A stretch of 64,000 nucleotides of DNA from Rhyacophila brunnea (lineage: Eukaryota > Arthropoda > Insecta > Trichoptera > Rhyacophilidae): the NCBI GenBank assembly GCA_022495005.1, contig JAGYXB010000687.1, positions 682,001 through 746,000 of the forward strand. Direction: 5' to 3'. Every line of letters begins with the position of its first letter. Position 1 is the first letter of the stretch. Below are positions 57,433 to 64,000 of this stretch, in pieces. Below the pieces are notes generated by a model. The model ran no database searches and had not been told where the DNA came from. It worked only from the letters and a program-made list of their open reading frames with translations. The translations under genes and the position numbers were made by a program.

Positions 57433-57611
57433 GGTACTGTTCGGTTATACGGAATACAGCGGAAAACGCATTTTAAAAATGGCCGATAAACTGGATTATT
57501 TGTTAGGTTAACCTAACCTAACCTAAACTTACCCAAACTAACAAATAATCCAGTTTATCAACTATTTTCAAAATGCGTTTTCCGCTGTATTCCGTATAAC
57601 CGAACAGTACC
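57433..57611. mobile_element. Fold-back MITE with telomere-like loop
   Basis: The left arm GGTACTGTTCGGTTATACGG, AATACAGCGGAAAACGCATT, then GATAAACTGGATTATTTGTT pairs with the right arm AACAAATAATCCAGTTTATC, then AATGCGTTTTCCGCTGTATT, CCGTATAACCGAACAGTACC. Arms are about 77 bp with few mismatches. The loop reads AGGTTAACCTAACCTAACCT followed by AAACTTACCC, i.e. three CCTAA units of the insect telomere repeat (TTAGG) with a reversed unit before them. Perfect 8-bp duplications ATTTATTT flank it (57425-57432, 57612-57619), as with hAT elements. Confidence 0.9.
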
Positions 57612-57712
57612 ATTTATTTAATTAAACCTCTGATAATGGAACTATTAATTTACCGTTTAAAGTTTATTATATAATTATGTACTATGAATTTATAATGTTA
57701 ATATTGTTTTTT

Positions 57713-58068
57713 AAGGCTATACATCAGCTGGGGCACGGTCTAAAACGACCGTGACTACGCGACGCGAAGATTGTGCAAACGACGCCTGCAGAACAAAACA
57801 TAACTTGTCATAAAAATTCAACAAGCGTCCATTCAATGTTCTATTAGTAACAATAATAATGTATTCATTGACATGTTTTCTTTTTCAAGTAAATGGGTAA
57901 CGTTTTTTAGTAATCTTTACACGATTTAAGAATTAAACCCCCGTCGCCATCACGAAACAAATTGACATGTTCACAGCTCGACTTTCGCTCTCCGATTGCC
58001 AGCGAGTCCAAAATTTCATCGCACCTATAGTTGAAAATTATTTGCCGTTTCACTTATGTACGCTTTTA
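57713..58068 (+). repeat. Three-copy dispersed repeat, copy 3
   Basis: Begins AAGGCTATACATCAGCTGGG and ends GCCGTTTCACTTATGTACGC. The 3' third is nearly identical to copy 2 (about five differences in 120 bp) and reads TPVAITKQIDMFTARLSLSD, then CQRVQNFIAPIVENYLPFHL. The frame stays open past the repeat to a TAG near 58104. The 5' third is far more diverged from copy 2. Confidence 0.75.
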
Positions 58069-58767
58069 ACTTTGGCACGGGAAATCGAGATTTCAGCATT
58101 TTAGGTCGCAAACACCGACGTAAGTATCGAATAACACTGTAATGTGTAGTTAAAAAGGTAAGTCAATTAAGTATTAGACGATGACATACAAATATGTGCG
58201 CACTGCCCTATGTGACCAGGGTAGATACTTAAGCCAATTTAAAATTTAAACGTATGATAAAATAAAAAAATAAAACACATTTTGCTTGTTTACAAGAATT
58301 CGTGTGATATATTTTGGCAAATGCAATTATCTTGATTATGAAAAGTGAACTCTTCATACAAGATTTAATAATAAATACAAACAACTGGAGACTTTTAAAT
58401 CCAAATTGCCCCTTTGCGTGGGCTTAAAGTCATTTGTATCAAAAAACAGCTTTGTTGTCTTTTAAATAGCCTTTATTTTAATAGGTACACTGGCACGGAA
58501 TTTAACCCGATTATTTACAATAAAAATGGGATAAAAAAACATTTATCTTGGTCAGACTTTACAAGGTGAGGCTACTACAATGTGCTGAAAAATAACCTGA
58601 GGAGCTTATTGTTTTTTTAATCATCGTAATATTATTAGTGTGATCTTTTATGCTGTAGATCTGGGATAACGAACCTGTGACGCGCGGGCCATTTTCTAGT
58701 CACAAATTGCATATTTTTTATATATGCTTACTTACTTAAATAATTTGGGACACTTTAGAAAAATGTT

Positions 58768-58862
58768 TGGTACACAGCAGGACTTGAACCCGCATCCATT
58801 GGATTCCGGCCAGAGTATTATATACAATAACAAGTGCTAGATTCTTGAATCTCGCGACTTAT
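58768..58862 (-). repeat. tRNA-like SINE piece
   Basis: On the minus strand GGATGCGGGTTCAAGTCCTG resembles a tRNA T arm / B box, preceded by ATTCAAGAATCTAGCACTTG. No intact cloverleaf. Confidence 0.4.
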
Positions 58863-59874
58863 CCATTTGAATAAAACAAATTGTTAATTGTAAAAATAAT
58901 AGGTTTTTTATACTTTCTAAACTTGGATATTTTATATGCGTTTGAACTAATTACACGACAATTTGTTAGCAATTATTGAGTGCATTAAAAAGTTATATGG
59001 TTGCAAAATGTGATTGGAACTCATTACCCGATTTAATATAAAAATAGTTTGATATTTGAGTAAATATAAGCCTATGAACAACTATTTTTATCAATGAAAT
59101 ATTTCAAATTGATAGTGAAACAATGCTTTCTTCATGGTTTAACTTAACTGTGTCTTTAACCACGTCTTTAAAATTATAAAACACTAAATAATTTGACATA
59201 AGAAACAACATCATATAATATATATGTATTTAAAAAATATATTTTGATGTAAGTATTAAGTGTGTGAATTTAGAAAATATATGGAAAGTACCTAATGTAA
59301 ACGATTATCTAATTTTTTTATTTTTTTTTAATTTTAGTTATTTAACAAGCGACTACTGTATAAAATTTAATACATTTGTAGTAAAAGCTACACTACCTCT
59401 GGTGTAGGTTTGGGTTTAATCTGTCCTTTGCATTAATGTCTTACATGTCAATGGCTCTATGCTCTTCACCAGATATTATTTGCATAACCCTAAAAATAGT
59501 GTGCTTTGATGAACAGAAATATATATATTTTTAAAAATATGATAAAGAATATTTAAAAGGATGTATAGAGAGATTGAAATGTACTATCCAAGATTTATAA
59601 AACAATGTTTAAGTATCTAAAATTCTAACGTCTAAACTATTCAACTGCATTAGTAAAAAAAAAACTTTTATAAAGCATTACATCGGAATACTAATTATAG
59701 TGTAATATTTTTTTGAGTAACTAAGCAAATTGAGTTCCAGTTTTTTTAAATTTTGAAGTTCCGATTCTAGTCCCGGTTCCAAAATAATTGAAGGCTCCAT
59801 AACAAACTAGTTCGTGAGTCGGTATATCATTTTTTATTTTACATACTTAGGTACTACTAAAATAATAAGTTACC

Positions 59875-60254
59875 CATAGACGGATATACCTTAGGGGTTC
59901 CTAGGGACGATCCCCACATTCCTATCATGTCAAAAATATACGTTTGATGTCTGTATTAGGTGTTGAACATAATATAGATACTTAATTAAATGATGTAATT
60001 AACTAATTAAAATAAGTACTTACATAATTATTGCTGAATTAAATTTTATACTAATATTCCCTTGACATTTCAACTACATTATCATATTAATATTAATTTT
60101 AAATATTATGATAATATTTTTCTTCTGTGAAGGGTATAACAAAAAATCAAATTAATATCATCTATACATAATGTGAAATATGAGAAAGTAGGTGGCCATA
60201 TTTTATAATTAACGGATAAACCCCACCACCTAAAAAATCGTAGAGCCACCACTG
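59875..60254. mobile_element. hAT-type element, 380 bp, with decayed left end
   Basis: Perfect 8-bp duplications AAGTTACC lie at 59867-59874 and 60255-60262. The right end CGTAGAGCCACCACTG has hAT form; the left end CATAGACGGATATACC is a weak inverted match. The interior is AT-rich. Confidence 0.65.
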
Positions 60255-61449
60255 AAGTTACCCTTCCCAACCGCTTATTGTTTTTATATTAACGTTTATG
60301 AACATGTAAGTACATCAATATTAATTTTTAATCCATTCAATGAACGTACAATAATTCATAATGGTCCTCTCAGATTTAGAATCAACAATCATTAACATAA
60401 CAATGTTTGATTGCCTCGTAAGTGGTCTGTCTTGACATTTTGTCATTGAGGTAGGTACAATAAACTCGTGACATACTATTTATGCGGGCGTTTCTTTTTT
60501 AACATTTTGTTGAACTTCGTTAATTAAATGGTCAACTTATTAATATAATAACTCCCGATAACGATTTACATTCACAAGCTGGGAGCCAGGGAACTCAGAT
60601 TATTTTCTTTTCTGTACTGGGAGCCATCATACAGTTTTGTGAAGTAATATTGTCGGGAATTAAGTATGTATTTGAATTATTTCAAATTAGTTGCACTTCA
60701 CGCTACCGGCCACTTCACAAAGCAACAAATCTGTGATCAATAAAGAACATCGCCGAGTCGTTAAGCCCCGGCCATAAAGTAATAAACCGAACCATATTTT
60801 CCGGCAATCGTAAAACAATGTTTGCCCTTCTAGTGTTTTGCACATTTTATTGCCCAAGTTTCTAGAATTTCGCTAAGCGATTGTCTCATGAATAAGAGGA
60901 AAAAAGTTATACAACTTGTGTCAACAAGTTTTGTCTAAATTGTTTACAGGGCCGGTTGGAGGCATTGAGTTAATAATGGACATTCAAAAATAAGAGTGCC
61001 TTCTTAAACGATCCTGCTTATAGACATCACTGGGTATATTCATATTAATATCATTCTTTCAAGCAAATGAAAGAAAAGTCGTTATTATCCGCAGAGTATC
61101 AATACGCATTCTCGCCTTTCCACTATTTACAGCATTATTGTCATATTCTCGCGTTTACATTCATCAGCTGTTGGGTCCGTCGGGTTGTTTGACCTGGTCG
61201 CCACAAAGGCCAACAATAATTTTTAAAAAAAAAATTGGTATCTTATTACGGACGTGAAGATAATATCTTTACATAGTTTAGTATGTCCGTATTATTTTAG
61301 ATTTGTTTTTAGATAGTACATATATGTAAATTAATTAAAATCATTAATTTTTTCTTGATACTCGTAATTCTCCGTTCTCCTCTCTCCCATGGGCAATTTT
61401 TTTTTAATATATATGTAATTATCTCTCAGTTAACTCAGTCATAGGACAA

Positions 61450-61560
61450 TAATTGAGTGCGTGGCAACCTCAGTCTTGGGCATTGGCTCCTGAGACATTC
61501 ACATGCATAAACGACTATTGATGCTTCACATCAAATACCTACGGGGCGGATTGGTTTAGA
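61450..61560 (+). repeat. Short dispersed repeat, member 3
   Basis: GTGCGTGGCAACCTCAGTCT, TGGCTCCTGAGACATTCACA and ATTGATGCTTCACATC match 35865-35945 and partly 50355-50405. Confidence 0.55.
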
Positions 61561-62499
61561 GGGAACAGTTGGGTAGTCACAAAATGCAAAAAAAACTACA
61601 AATATTTTACAAGTTAGTTTGCATGCTTTATCTGTTGGTCATACTGTCACTTGCTGGGCTCGCAAGTTTTTTAATTTTGACGGTAAATTCTAATAATATA
61701 ATGCCACATCAAGTGGCACAGATTCTCGTTTATTATTGGGGACGCAGAAGTTGAAACTGCCTAAATTAACGGTCGTATTTTATATTCTGTTAGAGGAGGA
61801 GCGCAGGCATCGTAATGAGGCAAGGAATGAAATAACGAGACGTTCCCGGGAACCATTAAGGATTCCAATGATGTTTATTTCTATTCAGTTTATTTTTGTT
61901 AGAGTTTGACGATAAATTCTGTGGATGCGAGACACGATCAGTCCTTCATTCATTGAATTCTCTTCTTACATCCTACACACAGAACTACACTTCGGTTGTT
62001 TATAATTTTAATTACTTACCTACGTAAATATAGTCATGACAGATGTCCATTCATTATCTCTGTTTCATAGTAAATAAATTGACTTATTACTTGAATGCTG
62101 CAATCGAAAAATAAAGGGGCTCTTGTAAACACTGCCAAATAATTGTTTCATGATAATGAAAATTATTTTTTTTCGTAATTCGTGATTAAAAAATAAGCTC
62201 TACCTACAATACAATAAGGGTTGATATTATAAATTCGCGTCTATATTTATAATATTGTTATATATATTTTTTATTTAATTATTGAAACATACTATTTCTT
62301 TGTATGCATTGCAATAAGGGTGGTCAAGTCTTTGATTTATTTTACTGCTATATTCACCTAACTGAATCTAAATTTGGGTCCAGGACATATTTATGATACC
62401 GTACATTAATTTCTCCATATTAATTATATAATGATGCATATTATATCCAATACAATAAATACAATATAGAATCTACAAAGTTTACTGTTTCAACCACAA

Positions 62500-63045
62500 T
62501 AGCCATATCAGTGGATACCAGAAAACCTGGAATGGAATGAGGCTATAAAGAAAATGGGCCAAAGTATGTGGATAGATTTTCACCATAGGGCATCATTAGA
62601 AAAGGGGAAACGGAGTAAGTCTATTCTATCATCACTACGAGTAGTGCCCTGGTTTGTAGAGTCTCCTTTGACGAGGAATGAGCTTAAGTTAATACTGAGA
62701 CTAAGAACACGGCACACAATGGGCAAAAGATTTGATGTCCTCATAGGAAGAAGCGAATCGCAACTCTGCGATGAATGTCATGTTTTAGAGGACATTGTAC
62801 ATATAGCACCACAATGTCCTATAATTATATGAACTTCACAGAGTACGGCGGCGAATTTCGGATATCTATGAGAATGTCGACGAACTGAAGGGTGTCCTGG
62901 CGGTGGGTAAGACGGAAGAACTAGGCAAAATTGTAAAGTTATTTAACAGAATTGGAGTGAGGACCTGATCGACGGATCCCCTTCTAGAAGAGAAGAGGCG
63001 ATATGACAGCGAGTCGTAGTCAAAGCCTCGGTAAAATCACAAAAA
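62500..63045 (+). pseudogene. LINE C-terminal fragment (R1/I-like), better copy
   Basis: An open frame (62554-62832) gives WIDFHHRASLEKGKRSK, PWFVESPLTRNELKLILRLR, TRHTMGKRFDVLIGRSES and QLCDECHVLEDIVHIAPQCP. The last is a C-x2-C...H...C zinc-knuckle-like tail that follows the RNase H region in R1/I-type LINE proteins. The frame breaks after it, where relatives continue, and the 3' end AGCCTCGGTAAAATCAC is followed by an A-run, as expected for a LINE 3' end. The element is 5'-truncated. An older copy is at 16525-16812. Confidence 0.8.
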
Positions 63046-64000
63046 AAAAACACAATAGTCAACTTCACCCGTCGCGGAATACGACTAGGTTAATTTTCTT
63101 TTCTTTTCATAAATCCAACTTCTACTGAAATTCATTTTTCAAATCGTGTATGTTGTATTATATTAAAATTGCCAATTCTTTCGGTCTGCAGATTGCAACA
63201 AAAACTATTTCCGGATACCTCAATAATAACTCAAACTAATAATTCAGTGGTAAGACGAAATAAAAAGAAATGTGACTATTATATTTTGTGAAAGAACGTG
63301 TTAAATTAATTTAAAAAAAAACAGCACCTTTTTTACCTATCAACACAGTTGCCAGTAATCATAGTATTGAAAAAAAAACATTCACCATAAAATGTTCTAT
63401 ATTCACATTTCACAAATCTGATCACTATGTGTATAAAAAAGTGTTTTTTCGATAGTTTTTGAACACTTCCAAATATGTAATATTTTGCCGGAATTACGAC
63501 TTATAAAATGGAATAATTCTCAAAGAGTAATATTCTTATTTTTAAGTACTTAAATTTATTTTATTACGTCCAGTATCACGAAGCTTTATTTTGTTTGTAT
63601 GTTGAGAGTGCTGCATTAAATCTTGGCTCTTGAAGACTTATTTAAAAGTTTTCGGATGTCCGCTGTCGCATATATTTTTGTCTTAAGCTATTTTTTGAGC
63701 TTTCTCACTAAAATATTATATTTGTGATTCAATGCATATTTTTTGCATTCTAATTTATAAAACTGTTGCATTCACATGATTAATGCATGTTGTATTTATG
63801 AAATGATTTACAATACGGCTTATTAAGATAACGATTTATGTATTTTCGAATCTTAAAAATGATATTTAAAGTGTATTAATTATTTTACAAACAAGTTGAC
63901 ATCATATCGTAAAGAGAGAAGGTTTTCTGATACAATTTGATGATTTTTGATCTCATAACTTATCTCAAATAAATGTAGTTATTCGTCATCGTAAGCCTTA

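Larger units (their letters stand above)
51698..64000 (+). other. Probable first intron of the second gene
   Basis: No exon was recognised. It contains a pair of diverged repeats with GAGACAGGTAGAAGATGTAT (51765-51860) and AAGACAGGGAGAAGACGTAT (54405-54490), MITEs at 52795-53149, 53816-54394 and 59875-60254, an RTE fragment, copy 3 of the three-copy repeat, the telomere-loop fold-back, tRNA-like pieces and an R1/I-like LINE tail. 54500-57000 and 60260-61440 are AT-rich; 55490-55690 is less AT-rich and may be an old LINE piece, unconfirmed. Confidence 0.55.

Noticed and set aside
61569..61754. Small hydrophobic open frame with a possible membrane segment
   Set aside because: Isolated, next to a short dispersed repeat, with no promoter or splice signals; likely chance.
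1..64000. CRISPR arrays, operons, riboswitches
   Set aside because: The sequence is eukaryotic with spliced exons; the only tandem repeats are microsatellites and one short three-unit repeat.

Overview
The window is eukaryotic, AT-rich and sparse in genes, and looks like an insect nuclear genome, most likely a moth or butterfly (Lepidoptera). The reasons are small exons split by introns of 2-15 kb with GT/AG borders, and a typical insect mobile-element load: a Helitron, an irritans-type mariner, many hAT derivatives, RTE-, Jockey/CR1- and R1/I-like LINE 3' ends, and tRNA-derived SINE-like repeats. Short TAGGTACCTAC-like strings are scattered throughout. No bacterial, viral, CRISPR or rRNA features were seen.

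Two host genes are supported, both on the + strand. The first is a type I membrane receptor with a CUB domain, an LDL-receptor class A (LDLa) module, one transmembrane helix and a short cytoplasmic tail (Neto / Culd / LEV-10 type). Its exons are 6118-6341 and 21237-21381 (CUB), 26875-26997 (LDLa), 39916-40074 (transmembrane) and 42039-42282 (tail), with a last exon from about 43905. All junction phases agree. Its 5' end lies upstream of the window. In the tail exon the entering frame stops at 42221-42223, just after a GGGGC repeat. A neighbouring frame gives a more natural C-terminus ending in DEWFV. The second gene is seen only as its promoter region (CpG-rich, 50910-51180) and a first coding exon with a signal peptide (51601-51697). 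Its other exons appear to lie beyond the window.

Layout: 1-6117 is upstream sequence or intron with a LINE tail, a MITE and a dead Tc1/mariner-type transposase. 6342-21236 is an intron with an RTE tail, a Helitron inserted in a long-inverted-repeat element, SINE-like repeats and LINE pieces. 21382-26874 is an intron with little recognisable content. 26998-39915 is an intron with a stack of three hAT elements, a mariner 1.3 kb long with two frame breaks, and further MITEs. 40075-43904 holds the tail exon and a MITE inserted in a LINE relic. 44279-50850 is very AT-rich 3'-flanking or intergenic sequence. 51698-64000 is probably the first intron of the second gene, with several inverted-repeat elements, one of them a fold-back whose loop carries insect telomere-like repeats.

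The strongest signals are structural. Several insertions are proven inside the window by target-site duplications or by an empty copy of the same site. A dispersed repeat occurs three times with a shared peptide-like reading frame. No wholly new multi-gene system was found.
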